DNA of 64,000 nucleotides from Sialis fuliginosa (lineage: Eukaryota; Arthropoda; Insecta; Megaloptera; Sialidae). The stretch is taken from contig OY540811.1 of the NCBI GenBank assembly GCA_961205875.1, positions 21,321,248 to 21,385,247 of the forward strand, given 5' to 3'. This document shows, in pieces, positions 35,968 to 47,930 of the stretch. The notes under the pieces are model-generated. The model searched no databases. It was not told the origin of the DNA and was given only the letters and a program-made list of their open reading frames with translations. Within the stretch, counting starts at the first letter, position 1; each line of letters starts with the position of its first letter. A program made the translations under genes and the position numbers.

Positions 35968-38041
35968 TATATAATTAATATACGTGGGAAAAAAACTTTT
36001 GTATCAAACGCGAGTTTTACATTCCAAATAAATAAATTTAAGAAAAAGTAAAGCAGAAGTATTGTTTTAAATCATTTAAGAAACAAGCATTTTTGTTTAA
36101 TATTTTTCAAACAAAAATCGCACCGGATTAAAAAATGCTTCGAATAAAAGTAACGTGTTTGTTTATATACATTCTTAAAATAAAAATTATGGTCTCGTTA
36201 AAAAAAGTTTGCGTTAAGAAAAACAGATGACACCGCAAATAAAAATCAAAATCATCATGAGTTTCTATAAGCAGCTTACTCGTAGTATTTGAAATGAAAA
36301 TTGGAAAGACAGGTTTTATTAAAATATTGATATATGTATAATAAATAATCTTGTTATACATAGGTATATAGGAATAAAATAATGAAAATATTAATAATGA
36401 AGTTTGGAAAATAGATATGAGATATTTTCGTTATTATGTCAAATATAAGTTTTAATAAAAAAGGTATTTGCTTGAATCAATATCGATTTTCCAAAAGAAT
36501 TTATATTATAATGGAAATTAAAGCATAAGTTTCACATAAGTTAAAAACTTCTTTAATAAATGAATGAGGTGGAATTTAGTTGAAATATATTTTGACAAAA
36601 GAAATTTTGAAACTTTTATAAAATAATTTTATTATAAAATCTCTAATATAAATTTTGAGATAATTAAAACTAGATTATCAATACATATTAATAATTTTTA
36701 TCTAATTATTCATTTGAAATTGTAAGAAACAAAAAAATATTAAATATCACAAATACGATTAAAAGTTGCAATAGGTAAGAAATAAATATACCTATATAAT
36801 TAAAATTATATATTGCGTATTTATGATATTTAAGTAGGCCTAAGAAAATGTATGTAGGATCTTCTTTGTTAGATATATTTTAATAGTTTAATTCAAGCAA
36901 ACACTATCAAATACCTCACACAGACTACTTCCTAGTACTAAAAGACACTATGGAAATAATATTGAGCAAAAATACATATAACCACAAGTACACAATACGC
37001 AAGAATACAAAACACCATACCAAGAACCCCATGTTTCACAAAAAGAAGCCTACCAAGAAAAATTGTAACCACACACGTCGACACAGAATCTTTCGATAGT
37101 CTTTAATAAACGCCATAGACCATATCTTCTTTAAATATATAATTAAACATAAAATCGAAAAAAATGGAATCAGTGTTAATATATGAAATATCCTATGACT
37201 ATATTCGCCTTCATCACCTACACGAACATGAACCTATAAATAGTTTAAGTAGTTACCTATTGTGTGTTCCTAACCTCATATCCATGGATCCAGGCCATAC
37301 TGTTTGTTAAACGTACCCTGAGCGGCCCAGTGGTAAAATCACACTCCCATCGTTTGTCCACGTGTTAAACATAAATGTTTCAAAATATATTGTAACTGGC
37401 TAAATCAGCAATGAAGCCAACAAAAAATAATTTCATTTGATAAATATACAATAGAAAAATAAAATATGTTGTTAGTTATATTTCTTCAATATCAGACAAT
37501 TTAAAATGAGAGGATACAGAAAGCATCCTTGTAATTTGTAATTATGTCAAAGAAACAAACATCAAATAGAGCGTATTATGAGCATGTTTATTTGAGTATG
37601 TTTTTCTTTAGAAATGAATATTCGAAATACGATCTTCAAAAAGGTTATTGCTGCTGAGATGATCATAAGCAACGTGTTTACATCTGGATGTTTACATTTC
37701 TTTAGCTAATATGACATCTCACCTGCTGTTTAAATTTGATGAACTGATTGTGTGTATTTTAAAAATGTATGCAATTATAGTACATAATTTAAACAATGGC
37801 TTTGTAGAAAAAGTTGATTTGATGTTAATTAACGTATCGTTGATATCAAAAGTAATTTGAAATTATTTAAAATAATTTCTTTAGATTTCCCAAAAATATT
37901 TTTTACTCAATATTTGTGTATATTAATGCAAGATAAAAATATAGATAATATTTGACTGAAATGTCATCTAGCTAAAATACAACATAGCACACAGAGCTAC
38001 TCATAAATACCACGCTCTGCGCTCTGTATTGTTTTCTTGAT
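35968..38041. other. No gene recognised; A/C-skewed block near 36,895-37,110
   Basis: The block 36,895-37,110 is strongly A/C-rich on the plus strand, with several CACAC and ACCAC stretches, and has no long open frame. A tRNA-like sequence at 37,318-37,390 is listed separately. The remainder is AT-rich. Confidence 0.4.
37318..37390 (+). other. Possible tRNA-derived (SINE-like) promoter remnant
   Basis: GAGCGGCCCAGTGGTAAAAT resembles the start and A box of a tRNA (compare the general pattern TRGCNNAGTGG followed by GGTA). A matching B box (GGTTCRANNCC) could not be found at the expected distance; the nearest candidate, GTTTGTCCAC, is poor. It may be a decayed SINE head or coincidence. Confidence 0.2.
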
Positions 38042-38076
38042 GACGTTTTAGCCGAATTATTTCGGTCATCTTTAGG
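38042..38076 (-). other. Degenerate hammerhead-like motif
   Basis: On the minus strand the sequence reads CCTAAAGATGA, then CCGAA-ATAA-TTCGG (a perfect 5-bp stem), then CTAAAACGTC. The layout matches the CTGANGA, hairpin, CGAAAC arrangement at 5111-5139 and 46,742-46,773. Two conserved positions are changed (CTAA for CTGA, and CTAAAAC for CGAAAC). It is probably a decayed, inactive relative. Confidence 0.3.
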
Positions 38077-38808
38077 TCTGATCTTATTACTTACTTCTGT
38101 GAAGGTAATTTGACAAACTTAACTTTTAATGTTTAGTTCGAAATTTTTACCAGTCCACATACTAAATTTTCTGTTAGAGTATCAATTTCAATTATACATA
38201 AAACATACGATATATTTATTTTTTCAACGTCTACTAACAATATGTTATCCGCTTAGAGTGTCTGCGATTATTTTTCAAAGACGATAAAGTATGTATAATT
38301 TTTTACGACAAATTTATGCTGGTTTTTCTCGCTGAAAATGAACACACATCCACATAAACAGCAGAGACTGCATACGTGTATGGCCTTCATCATTTATTTA
38401 TAAAACTATACAGCGTCACTTTCAGTGAGTTATCGCGATATACTCCCAGACGTATAAAGTTACCATAGAGTAACAATTTATTAACGATAATAAACTGGTA
38501 AGATTTTTCATATATCGTTATATTATAATTTATTACGTCATTCATCGACATTTTAATTAGGAATATGTGTATTAGAAATATCGATCTCTTCATTATTATT
38601 ACTTTAATTTATAGTCGTTTTTGGTATATTTATTGTTTGCATCATTCATTTTATTTTATATTTATTATAATTACTTGAAATAGAATATAAACTGAACTAA
38701 TTAATATATATGTATTTTTATAATAAGTTTAAAATATATAATCAAATTTCCATCTTTTTAAATCAAAAATACTTCCTCATAAATTGTTACTTATTTATAA
38801 CTAGCGTA

Positions 38809-38860
38809 TTGAATGTAATATCCCCAGGTACCCAGTGTTACCTGGGGATATTAAATTCAA
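38809..38860. repeat. 22-bp hairpin with one mismatch
   Basis: TTGAATGTAATATCCCCAGG and the following TA (38,809-38,830) pair with 38,839-38,860 around an 8-base loop (CCCAGTGT), with a single mismatch. The CCCCAGG/CCTGGGG part is GC-rich in an AT-rich setting. No flanking duplication or related copy was found in the window. It could be a small foldback or a pre-miRNA-like fold. The 95-codon frame across it (38,710-38,997) shows no domain. Confidence 0.6.
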
Positions 38861-41664
38861 TTAAACATAAAGCTATAATGCTCACCCGAAATGCTCACAA
38901 CACACGGTTCACCGCGAATTGTTTTATTTTTCGAAATTTACACAAATTATACAAAAATTATGCACCTAAACTTATAGTTATTGAGAAAATCGTGTAAAAT
39001 TATATTTTCAAACTCCTAGGAAACACCAGGTCTCGTCTAAGAATTTGTATGAAAATCAAAAATAAATAAATATATAGGTTAACAACAACCATAATAATTA
39101 ATTTAAATATTTTACCTTTCTTGGAAGTCAAATTCAATTTCAATCAATATACTTATTTCAAAATATTTAATTGTTAGTATTTGTCAAAAATCATCTAACT
39201 GTTCGACAAAATATTTGAAAGAGATGTGGATCATAGAGACCTAAATAAACAAAATACTTAAACCGTAAATTATAAAATGTTTTTATAAAAATAACAGTTG
39301 TATGCCCTGTCATCATGGAAACAAAACACGACTTGGTAAAGATTGTTTTAGTCTTTTGATGTTAAATCTTAGATTTTCATAAAATATTAATAACCGCGAA
39401 TTTGCACAGATACATTATCTAACTATTGGTGAAAATCACATTGAAATCTCAGTAATTCCCGAGTTTATAAGCCTCATACAAACGAACATTCATTTTTGTA
39501 TATAGAAATAACGTCAGAATTTCATTTGTTGAAAGTATACCTATTTGTTATTCTATCTTAAAATCTACACCATTTATCCAACACTTTTTAACACAAAGTG
39601 TATGAAATATTAAAAGCATTTAATACTGGCTAAAATGAGTAAAAAAAAGCTAATTAACGTGGGTTTGTAAATTTATCCTTCCAGAGATATGAGTAATTTC
39701 CAGCTTCGTCAAGTTAAATTAGATATTAATTAAAATGGCACGATTTATCAAGCTTACTGTGAAATTCATAAAATCGTTTAACGTCCCAAGACTCGGAAAT
39801 ACTCATATATATCACTATATTGACTAGACTTTTTTACTCATTTTTTTTTTATTTTCGACACCTTGAATTCAAAAACGCATATTTTTATTTTAATATAATA
39901 AATTTATAATAAGGTCCTATTGTAACTAAAAAATCAAATAATAAACAGAACCTAGTAAAATATATGTATTAAAATACCAATAAAATAACTTTTTATTAAA
40001 ATTTCATCTATAAACTGAAAACCTAAACCATAACTTATTCCCATTTTTTTAAATTCCAAAGTAATTCAAAGACCATCCAATACTATATAGAAACCAAACT
40101 AAACAAAAACATTTAAAGAAACTTATTGAAACATGAAAATAAAATATTTTACTTTTAATAATTCAACCACAGAGCGAAACTGTCAAAACTTATATAACCT
40201 ATTCACGGCTCTTTTAAGCTATCGCAAAATTCTTCACTTTATAATAACCACCTTGCTTTTATTTCGTATATAGTACATTTCATTCATCATGATACAGAGA
40301 AAATATTTTCCAAGAAATGTTACATTTTAATTTTCAAACGTACCAGAAAATTTCAATTGCGTACTTATCGCCATATAATTATATTAACATTTTTTTTGGT
40401 TACTTTAATTTTTCACAGCATACATCACTTTTATTTGAATTTTATAACATCCATTAATATATTATTTTCATAGAATTTTATATAACTCCATGTGAATATT
40501 GTTTTATTAAAATACTTTAGCATCTCATAGTATTTGTATGTATATATTGAAAAGGGACAAGAATAAGTTTACACAGAAAGTTTGAAAGAAACAATTTTTT
40601 GTAACCAAAAGTCCGTTAGCTTTTGCATAGAGGTCGATGTATTCCATCTTAAGCATAACACTTATTAACTCATTTTTTTCTAAACCTAAATAAAGATTAT
40701 AAATAACAAATATTTATAATTTAAGTAAAATACAGTTAATTATTTCAATCTTCTTGATTCTGTTAAGTTTGATTTTATTTTTACAATTAGATACACTACT
40801 AGGATTGGCATCCTAAAAAAATAATTTCATTATTAAATTGACTGGTATAATTAAATCTAAGAACCTGAGTTTTCTGAAATTTTAGGATCAGGTGTTAATA
40901 CAATATACCCTTAAAATATTTCAATAATCTTACATAGCATATTTTTATTGAAAATATCTATTATGATATATGACAATTGCTGAATTAGACAATCAAAATA
41001 TTGCCTAAAACATATATACAATACACATACTTTGCCATGATTTTTAAAAATTATTTTGAACTTTTTTGAGGGGAGGGTCAGTTAAAATTCGCAAACACCT
41101 TAAATAACATTGAATCAAACAAACTTTGTAGACGGCTCTCTGAAAATAAAAAAAAATTCATTGTGTATTTTACAAACTTTCTAATTCCTAACGATATACC
41201 ACATTATTTCTTAGCTCTAGCACATTCTTTTTAACAGTTCAAGCAAAGGTATTATACATAAATCATGAATACTCCACACACGTACCGTCTTATCCCCATA
41301 CTTATCTCACAAATCCTTGATAAGTATGTGCCATATATAGCAGTCTGTCTTATTGGCCTCATAAACTTTTTTCCGCACAGTCTATGTGTAGAAGTACAGC
41401 TTAAATTGCACGAATACAAAAACAAATTTAAAGTTATATCCAAAAAGTTAAACATATTTATTTTATGTAATGAACAATCAATAGTAAATTTTTTCTTTGA
41501 AGAAGATATCATGAAAAGATATAAAAATATGTTTTATTGTTTTATGTGTATATTTCTGTATTTTATGGTATAAATTTAATGAAATTAATATTATGTAAAA
41601 CGAATATTAAATTAAGAAAACTTATCGATTTTTACTTATGAATAATATGATTTTATAATAATAG
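38861..41664. other. No gene recognised; weak inverted repeat near 39,634-39,845
   Basis: AAAATGAGTAAAAAAAAGCT (about 39,632) and the complement of a segment near 39,845 (AAAATGAGTAAAAAAGTCTA) form diverged inverted ends. Inner ATGAGTA...TTCC matches also pair, so a decayed small element is possible. The overlapping frames at 41,252-41,573 on both strands (86 and 102 codons) show no domain, no homology I recognise and no splice support, so I do not call a gene. Confidence 0.4.
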
Positions 41665-41950
41665 TAGGTCTCCGATCAAACATTCGGTTTCGGTCACCTT
41701 CGGCCGAATAATCGGATGCGTCCAAAAATCAGCAGAAGATTTGACCAAAGCCAAGGGTTGAGATATATAGAAATTTTAATAGAATTACACATTGCATTTT
41801 ATTTATTGAAAGACCGATAAAAGGTCATCAAATTACACATTAAGGTTTTTTTTTTCAATTTTTAAAAATAAACATAAAACGAAAAAGTTCTTCGACTTAA
41901 GCTTTGATTAAAAACTGACCTTCGGTCGGACACAAATTTAAAGTATTAAC
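41665..41950. mobile_element. Repeat rich in TTCGGCCGAA-type palindromes
   Basis: The left side contains TTCGGTTTCGGTCACCTTCG followed by GCCGAATAATCGG, and the right side contains TGACCTTCGGTCGGACAC. The two sides can pair as TCCGA...CCTTCGGT inverted ends. Similar CGGCCGAATATTCGG repeats occur in hAT-type non-autonomous elements of insects, but no 8-bp duplication was found here, so the class is tentative. Confidence 0.35.
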
Positions 41951-43186
41951 CAAAATTCTTCGGTACATTGTTTAGTTTTTATACTCATCTAGGTAATATA
42001 AGAAAATGTTTTTTACTTTATCAAGAAAGAAGATATATATTATACATTTGTATATACTTTATCTATCAATTATAAATTTAATATTAATTGTTTCATACAT
42101 TTCTCCATCGTTATAAAAATATAAATCGTATATTGATAGTTAATCATATTTTCCAATCAAAGACATAATTTTTGTTGCAAGCCAAAGCAATTATTAACAA
42201 AATAATACAAATTATAACACAAACTATACAATTATACATAATGACATTTTAGTTTTCCAGTACGGAAAGTAACCAAACTCCTGTATATTTAATATATGTA
42301 ACTTTATAATTTCATTTCTATACCACAAACCCAAACAATTTCAACCACCGTATGTTTTGGTCCTTTCTTGTTCAACCCCATCCTTATAAAATTGTGGACA
42401 CGTTGCCGATAGTCAACGGAATTAAATATTTATAAGGACTATTTTGTACATGTAATATTTAATATTCCTTATATTATAAATAAGGTATATGAAATCGTTT
42501 TTTTTTTAATTCTGAATACAATCCTACTAATTTTAATATCAAATGGGCGTAGACTTGCATAATATGAACATAGAAATGTTCTAGTTAATTAGAAATAAAA
42601 ATATTTTACTTACTGAAATGTTTACTTTTTTATCTAAATGATAAATAAATTCGGTTCCTAATCAAAATCGAATTTAAATTAAATTAAATTTTCTATTTAC
42701 CTTTTAAAGGTTATTGTGAAAAAAAATAAACAATAGGAAATTATTACATGTTATTAATTTGTTAATATTCACTCGAAAGCTGTTTAACACGTACTACGAT
42801 AGAAGGGTTAAATTGACTCATCCATAAAAATGATAATTCAAATCAATGTTACAAGTTTAGTCTGTTTCATTATATAATAGACTGGAAGTTTCCAAGTTTT
42901 CATTAAACGGTTTTTTATTTATACTTATGTTATATTATGGCACAATTTTATCGTTGCAAGAATAATTCTATATCTAGAAGTTTGAAATTAAATTTTAATT
43001 ACAAAGTCACTCTTGCTAGTATATAGCTGATGACAAATTGCATAATAATTGCAACTTTGATAACGACTTCGTATAAGTTTTAATTGTTAGCCTATTTTTA
43101 TAATTTTTTTTTAATCTTTGAATACAAAAAACAGATACTATAGATAAAATTAAATCATCAATAACACTGCTCAACATCATTTTTGT
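41951..43186. other. No gene recognised
   Basis: AT-rich DNA. On the minus strand near 42,285 there is a CAGGAGTTTGGTTACTTTCC sequence after TA that could be a solo MITE end. Nothing else is seen. Confidence 0.5.
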
Positions 43187-43330
43187 AGCCGAGACCTGTA
43201 TAAACGATTCCGAAGGTTTTTGGCTTCCTGAAAATGAATCCGATCCCCAAATTTCTTAATTATTTCAGGTTATTGAGATATCCTAACCTTAAAGTGTAAA
43301 AATAACCATTTTAGTAATATTTATTTTTGA
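43187..43330 (+). repeat. Interspersed repeat R3, copy 2
   Basis: GTAGCCGAGACCTGTATAAA and the following sequence align with 20,708-20,850, with conserved GCCGAGACCT, GTTTTTGG and CTGAAA...GAAT. It includes TTATTTCAGGTTATTGAGAT and ends in CCATTTTAGTAATATTT. No protein is encoded. Confidence 0.5.
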
Positions 43331-43429
43331 ATTATTACCAATTGAATAACTTTTTACATTCTTATACCCATGTAACATATGTGTATGTATATGAAATATA
43401 CATATAGTATAAATAAGTATAGTGAAGCC

Positions 43430-43740
43430 GATTTTTTTCGAAAACCGGATTTTGATGGAATTATCTAATCCATTCTGGCTATTTTCGCCATGATGTCTGT
43501 GCGTCTGTCGGTCTATCTGTAAGCGCTGTAACTAACTCAAATACGACAAATCGTAGAAGGGTGAAATTTTATATTTAAGATTAATTTTTGTCTGGGAAGA
43601 AAACCTCCTATTTTTGAAAACGATCTTTCAACCGAATACGGATGTTTACTGACGTCGATTTTTGAATTTTTCGAATCAATTTGAAACAGTGCGAATTAGA
43701 GAAAAACTATCTTTTATTAGTTTGTCAGAAATATGTTTTA
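43430..43740 (+). repeat. Repeat fragment with CTGTGCGTCTGTCGGTC block
   Basis: This segment has the same kind of pyrimidine-rich CTGTCNGTC block (43,497-43,520) followed by a GTAACTAACTCAAATACGAC 'ordered' region as the R1 and R2 repeats, but different flanks. Such blocks recur in several dispersed insect repeats. No terminal structure was identified. Confidence 0.4.
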
Positions 43741-44531
43741 ATAAAATAAGATAATAAATAAGATAATCTATCTCTCTGTTCACTGTCAGGATTACGTATA
43801 AGAAAGTCCCGTGGCTCCCATGGCAGATGTTTTAAACTACTCGTATAGATACAGAAAATACGGAAAAAGAAAAAGTATAATGATGTAAAATAACATTTTT
43901 AAAAAGAAAAGAAAATTGTATATTTTTTCGTCGATTTTTAGTCTAGACACAGGGGACTGTTGATGTAACAAATGAGTGCTGTTCTGATGGAAGGTTAACA
44001 AGGATATTTTATTCAACAGACGCTGTAAAACACATCAACTCTTCCTAATGAATAAAATATCGGATACATCACGTTTATAGGATTATTTAAAAAGTTCTTA
44101 TTTCGTACCAAAGCGTTCATCGAAGACAATTACACCGCCATTAATACAAATCGTATAAAACACGATTATTAAATCGTTGTCGGTTTTATATTATGTTCAA
44201 AAATGAACAGAAATATATAAAATTAGTACAATCATTATTATTGACAACAAAACATTTGCTGTTTTGTGTTAGGAATTCTTGAAATTTATAACAAAATATA
44301 TTAATGCGACATTTAAGAAAATATAAATTTCGATTTTGTCTGATTAAAATTATATGAGAACACACAAGCGGAAAGATATTGGAAATTAGGCGAACAAAGA
44401 AAATGATGAGTAATGAAGTATACAAGCGTGTAGATGTCATGTGCCGTAACGGTTTGTTTTACAATATTTTGGTTTTGTTAGATGCTGTAGTAACATTATA
44501 CTGAAAATTATTAATATTAAAATACAATATA
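43741..44531. other. No gene recognised
   Basis: AT-rich DNA. The 84-codon minus-strand frame at 44,186-44,440 has no recognisable domain, and no splice or promoter signal supports it. Confidence 0.5.
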
Positions 44532-45086
44532 AGGTACTGTCACCAGTCTTAGATATGACCCCAGTAATGGCAATTTTTTAATTAAATGTACTGAATTAGA
44601 AATATTTGTTGATATTTGTTTACCACCATTTCTGAATATTAATCTATATACATTTTACTGTCTTACAGCGTGATTTGATGACAATCGATCCATAGGTGCC
44701 AAAATGGTGGACATTTAAACTAATTATTAGTATGATTTATTTATTAATTATTATATTATCATAGCAACTACTTTACATTGTTTTAAATTTGACGATTCTT
44801 TCTTTTATATCTTTTGTGTCGTAATACTTATTATTTTGTAATCATTAGCAAGTGTCCATCACTGGTTTTTTCTTTATCCATTAGTGGAGAAAAAACATAA
44901 ACAAAATAAAAGGCTATAACTTAATAAAAAAACTGTATTTGCGGATTTTGGTAATTAAATTGGTTAAATAAAGAGTTACTTGTTTTATTAGTAACGTGAG
45001 TTCATGAGAATTACCAAAAAGAAGCCTGTCAATCACAAAAAACAGTAAACCTTGCTCTTATAGCGACCATAAGTGGTGCCAGTATC
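44532..45086 (-). mobile_element. MITE family M1, copy B (uninterrupted)
   Basis: The ends AGGTACTGTCACCAGT and, on the opposite end, GGTGCCAGTATC are flanked by TA (44,530-44,531 and 45,087-45,088). The 555-bp interior is the reverse complement of copy A without the nested insertion, making this the longest uninterrupted M1 copy here. Internal landmarks include CTGTCTTACAGCGTGATTTG and CTTTTATATCTTTTGTGTCG. It is non-coding. Confidence 0.85.
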
Positions 45087-46504
45087 TACATGTATAACGA
45101 CAAAATACTTTACATTCTCTAAACCGAGGATACTTTGACCAAAAATTAATAGGAAAAGTTTTATAAAGTGTGAAAAACATATTTCCAATTGCTTCACATT
45201 GTTACCTATTCAATACTAAATGTACACATACATACATATAGAACGGCTTTCACTGAAATGGTTTTACACTAAAAAACAATTGTTATTAATACAATTCGTA
45301 TCAAAATTTGTCTATTGTTATAAAAACAATTGCTAATATTTTGTGTGTTTAGTAAAAAACCACCATGACAGATAATAAGTATATGTATAGTATACCTGCA
45401 TGGATTTTCAAAAATTAAGGCGGAAAAGGCATGATTTATCATTTTAACTATTGGCAATATTAAAAATTAATTTTTATTTATGTGTTTATCTAATGTGATA
45501 TATTATACCTATAATATTTATTGATAAAAAATATCTTCCTAAGGAGTACTTTGATAGGCCATCAAAAATTTTTTTTATTAATTAATATTACTGAAACAAA
45601 TACAATTTTCTCTTTATTTTTGTATTATTAGGTTTCTGTAAAAACTCCATTGTCATCCGTTCGAATATATATGGCCGCCTGATCACAGCAAAATACCTTT
45701 TTAACTGAACATGTAAAGCTATGACCCCCAGCCATATATCTATAACTTTACTTCAATATAAATCAATAAAAAAAAACAGTGTACTTTAACCAGATGAAAT
45801 TATTTACATAATAATTTATTTACATAGTCAAAGTAAGCGCGTGTAGCCAGCAAATTGTTTAGTTATTATTCTCCGTATATTTCTAAAACTACGCTAAAAA
45901 GAATTCGAAAACGTACGACCGATTCGCAGTAAACTAATAAAAATATCAGTACATTTTCTTTTCAATCACATCACTGTATTTAACAAAGAAACTTAGAAAC
46001 TTTTAAACGCCGCTATATTAAATCTATATACTTTTTAACTTTCTTTTTATTCTGTTTAAAAACTAGGATTATTGCACCAGTTGTATGAATATTTAATACC
46101 TCATTAAATTAATGAATACATTAGTATAAATATGTAGATATGTAATTAGAACAAGCAAAATACAAACAGTTGTATTGTTTTTGCTTCATTGCGGTTTAAC
46201 AAAAATTCATTTCCATAAATATTTAAAGAAAAATAATGATGTGAGAGGGTGTTGATCATGTGTTATTATCGATTATTGTTTTCAATTCCAAATCACTGAT
46301 TGTGAAACTTTGTGTCGGAAATTATCTGTCATATATTTTAGTCTACACTGTTTGATAAAACCATATTTTCAACCTGTACAATATTGGTTTTTGTTATGAA
46401 GTACAATCATTTACGCAGTAAAATTTCCAAATGGCAAAATAGATCCATATTATTTCTCTTTTCAGCAATCATTGATATAATATATAATATACATAAATGA
46501 TGAA
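45087..46504. other. No gene recognised
   Basis: AT-rich DNA without repeats or gene signals that I can support. The 62-codon minus-strand frame at 45,269-45,457 is not convincing. Confidence 0.5.
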
Positions 46505-46805
46505 ATCTTGGTTTCTAGGTATACGCCGCATCGATATGACGACCAAAAGATGCTGCCTATTCCCCAGAAGTCAAGATTGACATCAATATAAATTTTTATT
46601 CTGACTTTTTGTAAATTGTTAAACTTCTTGGAAAAATATTAGGTCCTGTTTACTTTTAATTTTAAATTATCTAAATGGTGTCGATCTTGGCTTCTGGGTG
46701 TAAAACCGCGTCAATTTGGTGTGCACCCTTTTAAGAGACCTCTGATGATGTCCATTGCAACGTGTGGCGAAACGTTGGTAGATCACCGCAGAAGCCTCAA
46801 GACAT
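46505..46805 (+). repeat. Rearranged repeat cluster with hammerhead-like motif
   Basis: ATCTTGGCTTCTGGGTGTAA (46,684) is present as a diverged direct copy (TCTTGGTTTCTAGGTATACG, about 46,507) and as an inverted copy (CCCAGAAGTCAAGATTGACA, about 46,562). Downstream, CTGATGA (46,742-46,748) and CGAAAC (46,768-46,773) form the hammerhead-like arrangement, with GTCCA and TGGC able to form an imperfect stem II. TCCATTGCAACGTGTGGCGA closely resembles the plus-strand motif at 1521-1540. Confidence 0.4.
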
Positions 46806-47930
46806 ATCGATATGGTGATTTATCATTAATTATACATATGGTACGATATTTGTTGTATAGATAATTTATTTATTGAATTTAAAAAAAAAAACTTGAGTCT
46901 GAAAGTGTAATCTTCAACTAATATTAACAATATTTTCTTTTGTTACATAAAACAAGTATTTTATTAGAACTTATACGTTTTTATAAATAAAACGTTTTTA
47001 TAAATAAAGTTAAAAATGTCATAAATAAATAATATCATACAAATCACACAATTAGATAATATAGTTTATAATGTATCAAAGTACACATTAACAAAAAGAT
47101 AACAAAAAGAATATACTTTTAAAATATGAACCTACATCAAGTGAATATATGCAAAAAATACTTTGTTTATTTTTCTGACAAACATATTACATGCGCTGAA
47201 GGGATAGAATACATTTCACCCAAGGCTTTATAGAGTGTTAAAGACTGGTTGTATATATCCACCTTTCCCTGATAATGATTACCATAGACTTAGAAAGCAT
47301 ATTGACGTGTTCAAAGATTTAACCGGAAATCCTTTTCATCTCATTTACATGGAATTGGACTGGGTCCGTTCCAATAGATATCTTGAGATCATATAAACTC
47401 TATGCTCTTTATGTAAGAATTGAAACATTTATAATATTGAGTGCAATTCAATCCAAGAGTTTAGCTAAATCATGATTTTGTTTACAATAAATATGTATAA
47501 GTGAAGTGTATTTATTTTGGCAGTACAATTATTATCGGTCCATTTAACATTATTTACTATTAATATGGATTAAAAGCTAAATATATATTTATACTTCAAG
47601 TTCAACAATTGTACACTTACTAACAACTGGCGTAAAAATACAAAATTTCAAAAAGTATCTTATATTTACATAATATTCTATATTTTAATAATTATTTACC
47701 AGGTATAAAATAAATTATGATTCAAAATAACATATAAATGATTATTTGACATATCTGTATTTATATTTTTATTGGATAAATATATCGTAACATGTTCATT
47801 ATTTTATATTGGCCGATTGGGAACTAATATTGACATTTGATGGTGAATATTTGACCGTAATAAATACTGTTTTCATTTAAAATCCTTTTGAATATAAATA
47901 TTCCACTCGACTTTTTGTATACTTATAGAC
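46806..47930. other. No gene recognised
   Basis: AT-rich DNA, somewhat less so around 47,200-47,380. No repeat or gene signal is recognised. Confidence 0.5.

Noticed and set aside
36895-37110. A/C-rich block considered as a gag-like coding remnant
   Set aside because: All frames contain frequent stops and no zinc-knuckle or other motif can be seen.
38710-38997. 95-codon plus-strand frame
   Set aside because: It runs through a strong hairpin and AT-rich DNA, has no domain and shows no codon preference.
41252-41573. Overlapping frames of 86 codons (minus) and 102 codons (plus)
   Set aside because: Neither has a recognisable domain, signal or splice context. Composition follows local AT bias, and overlap of two such frames on opposite strands is common by chance here.
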